This document shows, piece by piece, positions 16,383 to 24,311 of a stretch of 64,000 nucleotides of DNA. Under the pieces are notes generated by a model. That model had not been told where the DNA came from, did not search any database, and saw only the letters and a program-made list of their open reading frames with translations. Source of the stretch: Kangiella spongicola (GTDB lineage: Bacteria > Pseudomonadota > Gammaproteobacteria > Enterobacterales > Kangiellaceae); the NCBI RefSeq assembly GCF_003194565.2, contig NZ_QICH01000003.1, positions 124,001 to 188,000 on the forward strand, read 5' to 3'. Numbering within the stretch: the first letter of the stretch is position 1; every line of letters starts with the position of its first letter. A program made the translations under genes and the position numbers.

Positions 16383-18425
16383 TTATTGCTCAGTTAACCA
16401 TTGATGAAGCCAGTTATTTACAACATTGTGCCATTGAATACTGTTGTTAGGCTTTAATACCCAGTGATTCTCGTCTTCGAAAACAAGCAATTGGCTAGGA
16501 ATCCCTTGACGCTGTAGCGCTGTAAAAGTTCCGAGCGACTGTGTTTCAGGAACACGGAAATCTTTAGTGCCCTGAACAACTAGCATCGGCGTTTTCCAGT
16601 TCTTCACATGGTGTACAGGGTTAAACTTCTCAAAGTTTTCAGGAACATCGTAATAAGTGCCGCCATTTTCCCACTCAACAAACCACAGCTCTTCAGTGGC
16701 GTAATACATCATGCGATTATCGAACACGCCATCATGGTTAACCAAACACTTAAATTGATCTGGCCATTGACCAGCAATCCAGTTAATCATGTAGCCGCCA
16801 TAAGAAGCGCCTAGCGCACAGCTATTATCAGTATCGATGTATTCGTAAGTCTCTTCGATGTAAGCCATGCCTTTTTGTAAGTCTTCTAAAGGCTTGCCGC
16901 CCCAGTCACCGCTGATCGAGTCGGTAAATTCTTGCCCATAGCCAGTCGAACCATGGAAATCGATCATGACAGCGACAAAACCCTGAGCGGTATAAGTCTG
17001 TGGGTTCCAGCGATAGTGGAAGTGATCGCCAAAGCTACCCTGTGGGCCGCCATGAATTAAGAATGCTAGCGGGTACTTTTTCTTAGGATCGAAATCTGCA
17101 GGCTTGACCACATAGCCGTAAACCGTTTCATCGTTCCAGCCGTCGAATTTAAACTGCTCATATTCGCCAAGCTTAAAGTTTTTTGTGTGCTCTTTATTGA
17201 CTTGAGTAATTTGCTGAGACTGTTTAGAGTCTAAATCTAAACGATATAAATCAGCTGGGTTCTGTAAATCATCGTACTGATAAATAAGCTGATCTTGCCC
17301 AACACTAACGCCACCAACGTAACCTTTGTCGGTTAGTAGGGTAGGTGTTTTAGAGTCGATATCAAACGCCCATAAAGATTTCTTACCAAGATTATTGCCC
17401 GTAACATAAATCGTTTTACCATCATGGCCAAAGTGATAAGAAGACACTGAGCGATCCCAGTCTTTGGTCAAGTTAGTTACTTTGCCGGACTCTAGGTCTT
17501 TAAGATGAATCTGTAAGCGGTCGGCTTCGAACCCAGGGCGATCCATAGCGAGCCAAGCGAGCTTAGTGCCATCAGGACTAAACACTGGCTGCGTGTCCCA
17601 AGCAGGGTTATCCGCTGTGATATTGACCGCTTCGCCACCTTTAATCGACACTTGGTATAAATCGAAGTTGGTCGAGCGAGACTCTTTCTCATCAGAGATA
17701 CGTAATGTAAAGACAACATTTTCACCATCAGGGCTAATGGTATATTCCTCAGCACCACCAAAAGGGCGAGAAGGGACGTTACCATTCAAGCTGTGCGATA
17801 CAGGGCGAACGTTTTCTGCGCCTGTTTTAGATAGTTCAGCACTAAATAACTGACTCTGAGTACCGTCTAACCATGTATCCCAGTGACGCGCGAAAGTTTT
17901 ATGGTAAAGCTTTCCCGTGGCTTTAGAGTTTTTCTGCTTTTCAAAATTTTCCTTACTGCATTCAAAGCTATCGCACTCAGGGAAAACCGTCGCGCTAAAC
18001 ACTAAATGCTCGCCATCATTAGAAATCTTATAAGTATCAACGCTAACAGGGAAATCTGTTATTTGTGATAATTTCTTACTCTTTATATTGTAGTTATAAA
18101 GCTGGTTTGATCCGTTACGGCTAGAAAGAAAATAGATTGAATTACCATCTTTAGACCAAGTCGGCGAGGTATCAGCAGCTTTGTGTGTAGTAATCTGAGT
18201 GGTGGTTTTACCGTCGCTCGAAACTGTATAAATATCATAAAGACCTTTATCAGCCTCTAAGTCCGTGCTTCGCAGGTGATAAGCCACCATCGAGCCGTCT
18301 GGCGACAAAGTTGCGCCACTAACACGCTTTAAAGTGACCAAGTCTTCAGCAGTAAAGGTTTGGTTATCTGTTGCTATAGCTTGGGTGGAAGCGGCAACAC
18401 CCAAAAGGAAGGCCAAGTATTTCAT
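16383..18425 (-). CDS. Secreted S9 family (prolyl oligopeptidase/acylaminoacyl-peptidase type) serine peptidase
   Basis: 680 residues with a signal peptide (about 1-18, TQAIA end). Residues about 25-400 form a TolB/WD40-like propeller with repeated SPDG and SKDG turns; residues about 430-680 are an alpha/beta hydrolase. The catalytic triad is readable: Ser541 in GASYGGYM, Asp622 in GTKDFRVP and His654 in EDENHWV. It probably cleaves short peptides in the periplasm, matching a peptide-feeding lifestyle. Single gene with its own terminator. No strong ribosome site is visible before the ATG. Confidence 0.93.
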   Translation of the reverse strand: MKYLAFLLGVAASTQAIATDNQTFTAEDLVTLKRVSGATLSPDGSMVAYHLRSTDLEADKGLYDIYTVSSDGKTTTQITTHKAADTSPTWSKDGNSIYFLSSRNGSNQLYNYNIKSKKLSQITDFPVSVDTYKISNDGEHLVFSATVFPECDSFECSKENFEKQKNSKATGKLYHKTFARHWDTWLDGTQSQLFSAELSKTGAENVRPVSHSLNGNVPSRPFGGAEEYTISPDGENVVFTLRISDEKESRSTNFDLYQVSIKGGEAVNITADNPAWDTQPVFSPDGTKLAWLAMDRPGFEADRLQIHLKDLESGKVTNLTKDWDRSVSSYHFGHDGKTIYVTGNNLGKKSLWAFDIDSKTPTLLTDKGYVGGVSVGQDQLIYQYDDLQNPADLYRLDLDSKQSQQITQVNKEHTKNFKLGEYEQFKFDGWNDETVYGYVVKPADFDPKKKYPLAFLIHGGPQGSFGDHFHYRWNPQTYTAQGFVAVMIDFHGSTGYGQEFTDSISGDWGGKPLEDLQKGMAYIEETYEYIDTDNSCALGASYGGYMINWIAGQWPDQFKCLVNHDGVFDNRMMYYATEELWFVEWENGGTYYDVPENFEKFNPVHHVKNWKTPMLVVQGTKDFRVPETQSLGTFTALQRQGIPSQLLVFEDENHWVLKPNNSIQWHNVVNNWLHQWLTEQ

Positions 18426-18512
18426 ATAAAATAAAACCCCATTTGTTCAGATTAAGTGCCAGCACTATACAAAGCTTTCAGAAACAAGTCGATAAAATCT
18501 CTTAAAATGCAG

Positions 18513-18540
18513 TTGACAGGATCGACCTCCGTGCTAAAAT
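18513..18540 (+). promoter_or_regulatory. Promoter of the tRNA-Ala/tRNA-Glu unit
   Basis: TTGACA at 18513-18518 and TAAAAT at 18535-18540, 16 bases apart, followed by the GC-rich discriminator GCGCGCC and the tRNA 13 bases after the -10. A GC-rich discriminator is typical of stringently controlled stable-RNA promoters. Confidence 0.85.
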
Positions 18541-18552
18541 GCGCGCCAGTTT

Positions 18553-18628
18553 GGGGCTATAGCTCAGCTGGGAGAGCGCTACACTGGCAGTGTAGAGGTC
18601 AGCGGTTCGATCCCGCTTAGCTCCACCA
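18553..18628 (+). tRNA. tRNA-Ala (anticodon GGC)
   Basis: Acceptor arm GGGGCTA pairs with TAGCTCC, discriminator A and an encoded CCA follow. The anticodon stem CTACA/TGTAG encloses the loop CTGGCAG, giving anticodon GGC, which reads GCC/GCU (Ala). D and T arms (GCTC/GAGC; GGTTCGATCC) are regular. Confidence 0.97.
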
Positions 18629-18730
18629 CTTTTCGTTACTGCATTGTTGGATACTCAGTCGTTTATTAGAATAAACTTCCGTCGTATCCGCCGCGCATTA
18701 ACAAAAAGAACATTGATTTAAAAGTTTTGT

Positions 18731-18806
18731 GTCCCGTTCGTCTAGAGGCCTAGGACACCGCCCTTTCACGGCGGTAACAGGGGTTCGACTCCCCTACGGG
18801 ATACCA
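18731..18806 (+). tRNA. tRNA-Glu (anticodon TTC), copy 1
   Basis: Acceptor GTCCCGT pairs with ACGGGAT, then A and an encoded CCA. Anticodon stem CCGCC/GGCGG encloses CTTTCAC, anticodon TTC (Glu). It is 102 bases after tRNA-Ala and probably co-transcribed. Identical to the gene at 23463-23538. Confidence 0.97.
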
Positions 18807-18813
18807 CATAAAT

Positions 18814-18842
18814 AAAGCTCGACCATTTGGTCGGGCTTTTTT
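18814..18842 (+). terminator. Terminator of the tRNA-Ala/tRNA-Glu unit
   Basis: Stem AAAGCTCGACC / GGTCGGGCTTT with one T-G pair, loop ATTT, followed by a T run; starts eight bases after the tRNA. Confidence 0.9.
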
Positions 18843-19733
18843 ATTTCTGTATATTTTGTATGGGGATGGAGAAGCCCTGTAAGGGTTCGAAAAATTTGTC
18901 GGGAACAAATTTAAACAGCGGAGCAGGGCGACGCTGGCCCGAAGCGCGGAGTACTCCCCTACGGCAGTTTTCGGCCTCCCCGAAGGAGCAAAACTCTGCG
19001 CCCCGAAGTAGCTATTTTCGTAGATTTCTAAGGGATTGCTCGTCTATGCTTTCATTTTGAAGATTTTGATATAATTTTTTTAATGTTCATTTCCCCTGAA
19101 GGGACTTCCTTTGGTCGTTTATATGAGCAAAAAAACGAACCAAAAAACTCACCCCGAAAAGTTAGACGCTAAAGCGTTTCCCTCATAACCCAAAATTACT
19201 GATCGTGCCGCACCACGGGCATTCCTTATAGTCACCACGAAACCTCCTTGTTTCGTTTTTGCTAAATTGGACTTTCTCCCGCAAGGGGATTCCTTATAGT
19301 CACTTACCAATTTGCACGGTAATTTTGCATCATGAGGCTAACTTTTAAAGGGGGCTTGGGTGTTGTTTGTTAGTAAGCGTAGCCTTGAAAGAGCATCAGC
19401 GCTTTCGGGGGGAAAGCTTATTACTTCCTTCGATTTAAACAAAATAGTATGTACCATTAGTACGTTACCCCAATCTAGGCTACGTTACCCACAAGCTTTT
19501 GACTCATCTCTAAGCTTCGAGTAATCTCTAAGCATTCTAAATAAAACAAATAAGAATACTGGGATAGGGCTGTAGGAAATTCGCCATTTATTACATGTTT
19601 TATTGCGATTCGGAGCGATGCTGCACACCAAGACCGCCTTTACTATGGTATTAGCCACTTTTCACGATCATGAAAAATGTTCTTATAAATCAGAAGCTTA
19701 TAGTCTAGCCTTGGTGTTATTCAGTTAGATCTT
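18843..19733 (+). repeat. tRNA-Glu-linked non-coding element, copy 1
   Basis: About 0.9 kb with no gene, related along its length to 23575-24305, which also follows a tRNA-Glu and its terminator. Shared blocks, in the same order: TCTAAGGGATTGCTC (about 19028), ACGAACCAAAAAACTC (about 19135), GTTAGACGCT then AGCGTTTCCCTCAT (19161-19186), AAAATTACTGATCGTGCCG (19192-19210), CTTGTTTCGTTTTTGCTAAA (19247-19266), CACGGTAATTTTG, GAGGCTAACTTTTAAAGGGG (19334-19353), AATAAAACAAATAAGAATAC (19540-19559) and ATAGGGCTGTAGG. Left arm 19152-19209 and right arm 19314-19353 are imperfect inverted repeats enclosing smaller hairpins. Copy 1 carries two extra segments, each with ATTCCTTATAGTCAC (19221-19235 and 19289-19303). 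The element stops just before the gene at 19750. Confidence 0.8.
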
Positions 19734-19749
19734 AGGGAGGATTCAAACA

Positions 19750-20160
19750 TTGCGAATCACTTTTTTACTTACTTTAGTATTTTTATCCGCTTGCACAACC
19801 AGAGGAAAGCTCGATTACATTACAAAGGAAGGTAAGCTAAAAACAGCGTGTCAAACAGAGTATAGTGGTGCTCCAGCGGTAGATAAATATGCCGTTGAAT
19901 ATGTTCTTAGCTACTGTGCAAGAAAGGCTGTAGACAAAGGCTATGATGTAGTCGATAAAAGTTTATTAAGTGTAGACCTGTCTATTCCTTTACCACCTAA
20001 TGGTAACGCTTGGACATTTGAATATGCTACTGAACAGTACAGTTCTGGTAAGCTAACAGATAAAGAATATGGTTACATAATTGCCTACATTGATCTGGGC
20101 ATTGAAACACCAACTAAAAACACGACCTCGACAGGAAGAGCTGAAGAGCGCCTTTACTAG
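19750..20160 (+). CDS. Small predicted lipoprotein of unknown function
   Basis: 136 residues from a TTG at 19750 with a strong AGGGAGG ribosome site ending nine bases upstream. The N-terminus RITFLLTLVFLSAC is a lipoprotein signal with lipobox LSAC and lipidated Cys15. The remainder has further Cys residues (Cys34 and Cys56) and no family I recognise. It follows directly after copy 1 of the tRNA-Glu-linked element, whereas copy 2 is followed by an unrelated gene, so it behaves like a variable passenger. It probably sits in the outer or inner membrane facing the periplasm. Confidence 0.7.
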   Translation: MRITFLLTLVFLSACTTRGKLDYITKEGKLKTACQTEYSGAPAVDKYAVEYVLSYCARKAVDKGYDVVDKSLLSVDLSIPLPPNGNAWTFEYATEQYSSGKLTDKEYGYIIAYIDLGIETPTKNTTSTGRAEERLY

Positions 20161-20255
20161 CAGGGTTATACTAACACAGAGAAAATTTGCCATGGAAGAA
20201 ATATCAGTCATAAACCAGATAGTTGTTCCTCAGGGAATCGAAGAGATAACAGCTA

Positions 20256-20325
20256 GCGTAGGGTGTGTTACAACGCACCGCTTTCTGGTTGGTTGAATAT
20301 TTGGTGCGTCACGACGCACCCTACG
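20256..20325. repeat. MITE/REP-like inverted repeat with GTAGGGTG / CACCCTAC ends
   Basis: Left arm 20256-20279 (GCGTAGGGTGTGTT, then ACGCACC) and right arm 20303-20325 (GGTGCGT, then GACGCACCCTACG) are near-perfect reverse complements around a 23-base centre. Similar GTAGGGTGCGT-type palindromes occur as small dispersed elements in many bacterial genomes (from memory). It lies in the gap between the lipoprotein and the convergent kinase gene and could also act as a terminator-like barrier. Confidence 0.7.
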
Positions 20326-20353
20326 TTTACTAAATGCCAAACCTTTACTCTTC

Positions 20354-21739
20354 CTAACTCCCCACCGGCAACTCAATCATGACCTTTAGACCTTTCGGTT
20401 GTACGTTTTCTGCATGAATAGTGCCGCCGTGTCGATAAATAGCTTTGCTGGCGATGGCGAGGCCAAGTCCTGCGCCGTTGGATTCTTTCATGGCTTGTTT
20501 GCCGCGGAAGAAGGGCACGAACAACTGTTCTAGCTCGCTATCATCAACGCCTGGGCCTTGATCTTGAACGACGATTTCGATGGAGCCTGTTTGCTCAGAA
20601 GCGTTTACGGTAATTAACCCATCGTTGGGACTGTATTTAATGGCGTTGCGTAAAACGTTATCGAAAGCGAAGCTGAGCAAAATTTCATCACCAATGATAT
20701 TTAGTCCATCGTCAATATCGCACTCAATGCTGATGTTTTTCTCGCTGGCTTCTAGCTGACCGGAGCGAAGCGTTTGATCCAGCAAGGTGGTTAGGTCAAC
20801 ATCTTCTTGCTCAATCGAAACTTCGTGATTTTCTAGCTTGGCTAAGCGCAAAACGTTGCCAATAATATCGTCCAGCTTATGAAGCTCACGCTCGGCACGC
20901 GCCAGTTGACGGTGGTTATTCTCAGGCTCTTTTAGCGCCATGGCTAACGATAATTCTAAACGGGTCAGGGGAGTGCGCAATTCATGCGACACATCGGCAA
21001 GCAGACGTTTATACAAGCTGATAAGCGCAGAAAGCTTATCTGCCATGTGGTTAAAGTCGCTAGCTAGGTAGCCAATTTCATCTTGTCGGTTTTCGAAACC
21101 AGATACACGATGTTGTAGGTTTCCACCAGCAAGCGTTTGGCTGCTGTGTCTTAGTTTTGTTACGGGCTTACTAATGTTACGTGCAATAAGCCAACAGGGC
21201 ACAAGGGTGATTAAGGCCATAAGTATGAGCTTTAACCAAATCGGCATCTTCCACAGCTGTAGCCAGAAGTGCTCTGAGTGACGGTTTTTTGTCATTAAAA
21301 TCAGCTGATAGGTTTTATCGCCACGACTAAAGAGTTCCGGCCCAGTCAACGTAATATGTTCGTTTCTAACTTGCAGTGGCTTTGACTTTAAGGCTAAGTT
21401 AGAAATAATCCCTTTGTTTATTTTAGGGTGGACTCTTGGAGGATAAACCATCTTCCCAGTGTCAGCATCTTTAAGAATAATCTGTGTGTGTTTAAACTTG
21501 CGCTCAAGCTTACGCGCCATGACCTTAATGTTATAACGAGGCGACTCGCTAAGCATTGATGACACTTTATACAAAGACTTTTGTTGGTACTTATCGACAG
21601 GGCGAACCTTATCCCAGTTTGCGAGCTGCTGATTAATTAGAAGCACCACGCCAGTAATTAATACAACGGTTCCCCAGAAGCCTAAAAAGATTCTGCCAAA
21701 CAAAGAGTTAAAAGGGTTTATTGATTTTAGAATTTTCAA
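20354..21739 (-). CDS. cpxA: Sensor histidine kinase, CpxA-like
   Basis: 461 residues. Membrane helix 1 at about 14-36, a periplasmic sensor region of about 130 residues, membrane helix 2 at about 166-186, HAMP 187-240, phospho-acceptor His252 in DVSHELRTPLTR, N box FDNVLRNAIKYSP, G boxes DQGPGVDD and GAGLGLAIA. It autophosphorylates and passes phosphate to the regulator encoded four bases upstream. The start codon is TTG with a modest ribosome site. The adjacent Spy/CpxP-type gene and the possible CpxR site support an envelope-stress role; RstB- or other OmpR-class kinases remain possible. Confidence 0.85.
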   Translation of the reverse strand: MKILKSINPFNSLFGRIFLGFWGTVVLITGVVLLINQQLANWDKVRPVDKYQQKSLYKVSSMLSESPRYNIKVMARKLERKFKHTQIILKDADTGKMVYPPRVHPKINKGIISNLALKSKPLQVRNEHITLTGPELFSRGDKTYQLILMTKNRHSEHFWLQLWKMPIWLKLILMALITLVPCWLIARNISKPVTKLRHSSQTLAGGNLQHRVSGFENRQDEIGYLASDFNHMADKLSALISLYKRLLADVSHELRTPLTRLELSLAMALKEPENNHRQLARAERELHKLDDIIGNVLRLAKLENHEVSIEQEDVDLTTLLDQTLRSGQLEASEKNISIECDIDDGLNIIGDEILLSFAFDNVLRNAIKYSPNDGLITVNASEQTGSIEIVVQDQGPGVDDSELEQLFVPFFRGKQAMKESNGAGLGLAIASKAIYRHGGTIHAENVQPKGLKVMIELPVGS

Positions 21740-21743
21740 TGTA

Positions 21744-22442
21744 TTAGGTTTCCGATGATTCTTTTGTCACGAGTCGATATCCAGAACCGCGAATGGTTTT
21801 AATCTCTAAATTCGACTCTGGCTTTAATTTTTTTCTAAGATTACTGATATGAACGTCGATACTGCGGTCGTACTGAACAATCCGGCGACCGAGGATTTCT
21901 TTGCTTAATTCGTCTTTAGTCACGAGATTACCAAAACTTTCCAATAAAAAGCTTAAGAATTGGTATTCAGTACCCGTCAGCTCCACGCTTTCGCCGCTGA
22001 TGTGAACGGCATGGGTATTATGGTTCATCACTAAGTTGCCAGCTTTTTGGATATTACTTTTCTTTTCTTCTTGCGCATATTCGAAGCGACGAAGTATCGC
22101 CTTTACTCGCGCTAACAATTCGCGGTGATTAAAAGGCTTGGGCAGGTAATCATCAGCGCCCAGCTCCAACCCTAAAATTTTATCGTAGTCCTCGCCCCGA
22201 GCGGTTAACATCAAAACCGGCACTTTGCTAAATCGACGTAACTGCTTCAAAGTCTCCAAACCATCAATTCCTGGCATCATAATATCCAGTAGAATCAAGT
22301 CATAAGGCTTTTGTTTACAATAGCTTAGGCCAGTTTCACCGTCGAACGCCTGCTCGCAGTGAATCTGTTCACTGGTCAAATATTCCAGCAAAAGGCCGGA
22401 CAGCTCTTTATCATCGTCGATTATTAGGACTTGTTTGCTCAT
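21744..22442 (-). CDS. cpxR: OmpR-family response regulator, CpxR-like
   Basis: 232 residues: receiver domain (acidic pocket IDDDKE near 8-13, phospho-acceptor Asp53 in LLDIMMPG, Lys of GADDYLPKPFN) and a winged-helix DNA-binding domain (LTGTEYQFLSFLLES, then DVHISNLRKKL and TIRGSGYRL). It heads a two-gene unit with the kinase and is divergent from the CpxP/Spy-like gene, the arrangement seen for cpxRA-cpxP in enterobacteria. No Shine-Dalgarno sequence is seen before its ATG. Confidence 0.88.
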   Translation of the reverse strand: MSKQVLIIDDDKELSGLLLEYLTSEQIHCEQAFDGETGLSYCKQKPYDLILLDIMMPGIDGLETLKQLRRFSKVPVLMLTARGEDYDKILGLELGADDYLPKPFNHRELLARVKAILRRFEYAQEEKKSNIQKAGNLVMNHNTHAVHISGESVELTGTEYQFLSFLLESFGNLVTKDELSKEILGRRIVQYDRSIDVHISNLRKKLKPESNLEIKTIRGSGYRLVTKESSET

Positions 22443-22573
22443 AGGAGTTGAATAAGGTTGCTCTATAAAATACTCAAAATTGCGGTTTTTCAGCTATATT
22501 GCTAGCTATTAATGTAGGGATGACCCTTCGAATAGTTAAGTTATAGCCTCGTTAACGCTTTGAATAAACTACT

Positions 22574-22589
22574 TTTACCTAAACTTTAC
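22574..22589. promoter_or_regulatory. Candidate CpxR binding site upstream of cpxP-like gene
   Basis: TTTAC (22574-22578), six bases, TTTAC (22585-22589): the reverse complement of the published GTAAA-N(4-8)-GTAAA CpxR box. It sits 82 bases before the ATG of the CpxP/Spy-like gene and in the gap shared with cpxR. Confidence 0.5.
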
Positions 22590-22670
22590 ACTGGCTTAGC
22601 GTTACTTAGCAAAGCTCAGTCTAGACTGTTTACTGTTCAAATCAAAACAAACCGACTGAGAGGAAATACT

Positions 22671-23171
22671 ATGAACCGTTTAAAAACACCTTTAATGTAT
22701 TTATCAATTGTAGCTCTATTTGCAGGCGCTTTCGCCATGGCGCCAGCAGAAGCAGGCCCAAACCATAAGCATCATAAAGCTCATGCTAAAAAGCACCATG
22801 CCCACGGTGAAATGCACATCCTTAAAAAGCTAGACCTAAGCGACGAACAAAAAGCTGAAGTTAAAGCTATTATGAAAAATGCCAAAGAGCAAAAAGCAGC
22901 TTTAAGAGAACCATTAAAAGCTTATAAACAGGCACTTCGAGATCTGGTCAACAGCCCAGACTACAGTGAACAAGCCGTTCGCAGCTTACACGCACAGTAC
23001 CAGAATGTCTTCGCCGACAAAGTGGTGATCAAAGCAAACGCAGCTAACCAAGTGAACGCCGTACTAACCCCAGAGCAACAAGCAAAAAAAGCCGAAATCA
23101 AAGAAAAGATGAAGCAGCGTTGGGCGGAAAAGAAAAAACGCATCGCTGAGCGTAAATCAGAAGGCAAATAA
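22671..23171 (+). CDS. cpxP: Spy/CpxP family periplasmic protein with His-rich N-terminus
   Basis: 166 residues from the ATG at 22671 with GAGAGGAAA just upstream; an upstream in-frame TTG would give an implausible leader. Signal peptide about 1-30 ending PAEAG. The mature protein opens with a histidine-dense segment (HKHHKAHAKKHHAHGEMH, about 33-50), then an all-helical Spy-type core with the two LTxxQ-like motifs LDLSDEQK and LTPEQQAK and a Lys/Arg-rich coiled tail. Family members act as periplasmic chaperones and dampen CpxA. The His cluster suggests Cu or Zn binding, which is inference. A terminator follows. Confidence 0.85.
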   Translation: MNRLKTPLMYLSIVALFAGAFAMAPAEAGPNHKHHKAHAKKHHAHGEMHILKKLDLSDEQKAEVKAIMKNAKEQKAALREPLKAYKQALRDLVNSPDYSEQAVRSLHAQYQNVFADKVVIKANAANQVNAVLTPEQQAKKAEIKEKMKQRWAEKKKRIAERKSEGK

Positions 23172-23246
23172 TCTCAATATAAGAGACAAGCTAGAGAAAA
23201 GTTGGAAAAGTAGGGTGGTGAGAACCCTAACAACCAAAGCTAATAG

Positions 23247-23287
23247 CCGTTAGGAACTTTTAGAAAAGAGAATTCCTAGCGGTTTTT
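23247..23287 (+). terminator. Terminator after the CpxP-like gene
   Basis: CCGTTAGGAA (23247-23256) pairs with TTCCTAGCGG (23273-23282) with one G-T pair, followed by five T. Confidence 0.75.
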
Positions 23288-23380
23288 CTAAAATCCCAGA
23301 TGAAAATTTAAGCAATGTGTTTGAATTTAGAGCAAAAATAAAAAAATACGCTTTTTTATGAAAAAAAGTGCAATTATCTT

Positions 23381-23409
23381 TTGACAAAGCCCCCAGATAA
23401 CATTATTAT
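23381..23409 (+). promoter_or_regulatory. Promoter of tRNA-Glu copy 2
   Basis: TTGACA (23381-23386) and TATTAT (23404-23409) with the ideal 17-base spacer, then a GC-rich discriminator TCGCCCGC. It predicts a leader of about 45 bases before the tRNA. Confidence 0.88.
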
Positions 23410-23462
23410 TTCGCCCGCATTTGAGGGATATGTAACAAACACTCTCAAACAGCAAAACCAGT

Positions 23463-23538
23463 GTCCCGTTCGTCTAGAGGCCTAGGACACCGCCCTTTCA
23501 CGGCGGTAACAGGGGTTCGACTCCCCTACGGGATACCA
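23463..23538 (+). tRNA. tRNA-Glu (anticodon TTC), copy 2
   Basis: Base-for-base identical to the tRNA at 18731-18806, with encoded CCA. Unlike copy 1 it has its own promoter and no companion tRNA. Confidence 0.97.
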
Positions 23539-23546
23539 TATAAATA

Positions 23547-23574
23547 AAACCCAGCTTTTTAGCTGGGTTTTTTT
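23547..23574 (+). terminator. Terminator of tRNA-Glu copy 2
   Basis: AAACCCAGCT, loop TTTT, AGCTGGGTTT and a T run. The stem sequence differs from that after copy 1 although the tRNAs are identical. Confidence 0.9.
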
Positions 23575-24305
23575 ATATCTGTATTTCCCATAGCGGAGCC
23601 CTTAAACAATTCGACGACAACCATGGATGGTTGGAGTGCAAGAAACGCAGGAGCAGTTTCTTGCCTCCCCTACGGGAGCAAATTTCTGCCTCCCTAAAGT
23701 AGTTATTTTCCTAGTTTTCTAAGGGATTGCTCATCTATACCTTCATTTTAAAGACTTTGTTGTATTTTTTAACGTTCATTTTTTGAACGAGCAAAAAACG
23801 AACCAAAAAACTCGCCCCAAAAGTTAGACGCTAGAGCGTTTCCCTCATGACCCAAAATTACTGATCGTGCCGCAAAACGAAACTTCCTTGTTTCGTTTTT
23901 GCTAAACTGGGCTATCCCTGCCCAATTTACACGGTAATTTTGTGCCGTGAGGCTAACTTTTAAAGGGGAATTATATGTTTGCTGAAAGTTTGGTAACTCT
24001 AAGTCACTGTCATACTATTTATGAAGCCTATAATTCACTTAAAAAGTTCCGAACAGTGATTTTACTGTAAGCTGCTTTTATGAAGCTTTGACTCCACCTT
24101 GAGCTTCAAGTAACCTCTAATAAACGTAAATAAAACAAATAAGAATACAGGAATAGGGCTGTAGGGAAATTGCTATTTAGTACATGTCTTATTGGAACTC
24201 CGAAAGATACTGCACTTTCACGCTGTTTTTACTAGGACATTAGCCGCTTTTGGGAATTGCAAAAGTCATTCCTTATAAATTAGCGAGTTACAGTCCAATT
24301 CGGGT
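23575..24305 (+). repeat. tRNA-Glu-linked non-coding element, copy 2
   Basis: About 0.73 kb without a gene, aligned in order with 18843-19733. Left arm 23815-23870 (CCCCAAAAGTTAG onward) and right arm 23930-23968 (ends CTAACTTTTAAAGGGG) are inverted repeats. Between them lie GCAAAACGAAAC/GTTTCGTTTTTGC (23872-23902) and AAACTGGGC/GCCCAATTT hairpins, and within the left arm ACGCT-AG-AGCGT. The block AATAAAACAAATAAGAATAC, then ATAGGGCTGTAGG, recurs near 24130-24163. A minus-strand frame of 81 codons (23769-24014) is open but has no ATG and is broken in copy 1, so I do not call it a gene. Confidence 0.8.
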
Positions 24306-24311
24306 ATTCTT

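Noticed and set aside
18843-19060. Short open frame just after tRNA-Glu copy 1
   Set aside because: Overlaps the terminator and repeat element, has an unlikely composition, and is not conserved in copy 2.
19123-19188. Plus-strand 21-codon mini-gene starting MSKKTNQK
   Set aside because: The ATG and frame are not kept in copy 2, and no ribosome site precedes it.
19161-19345. GTTAGAC ... GCTAAC in the tRNA-linked element as integron attC cores
   Set aside because: The order is reversed: attC needs the AAC core first and the GTT core last; here GTT is first and AAC last.
18731-23538. tRNA-Glu pair as attachment sites of an integrated phage or island
   Set aside because: No integrase or phage gene lies between them, and the repeats include the whole tRNA plus downstream DNA rather than only a 3' end.
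23769-24014. 81-codon minus-strand open frame with GEFFGSFF-like end
   Set aside because: No ATG or supported start, it runs through strongly paired DNA, and in copy 1 the same frame has stops and a frame change. I recall similar short hypothetical frames being annotated elsewhere, but coding is not supported.
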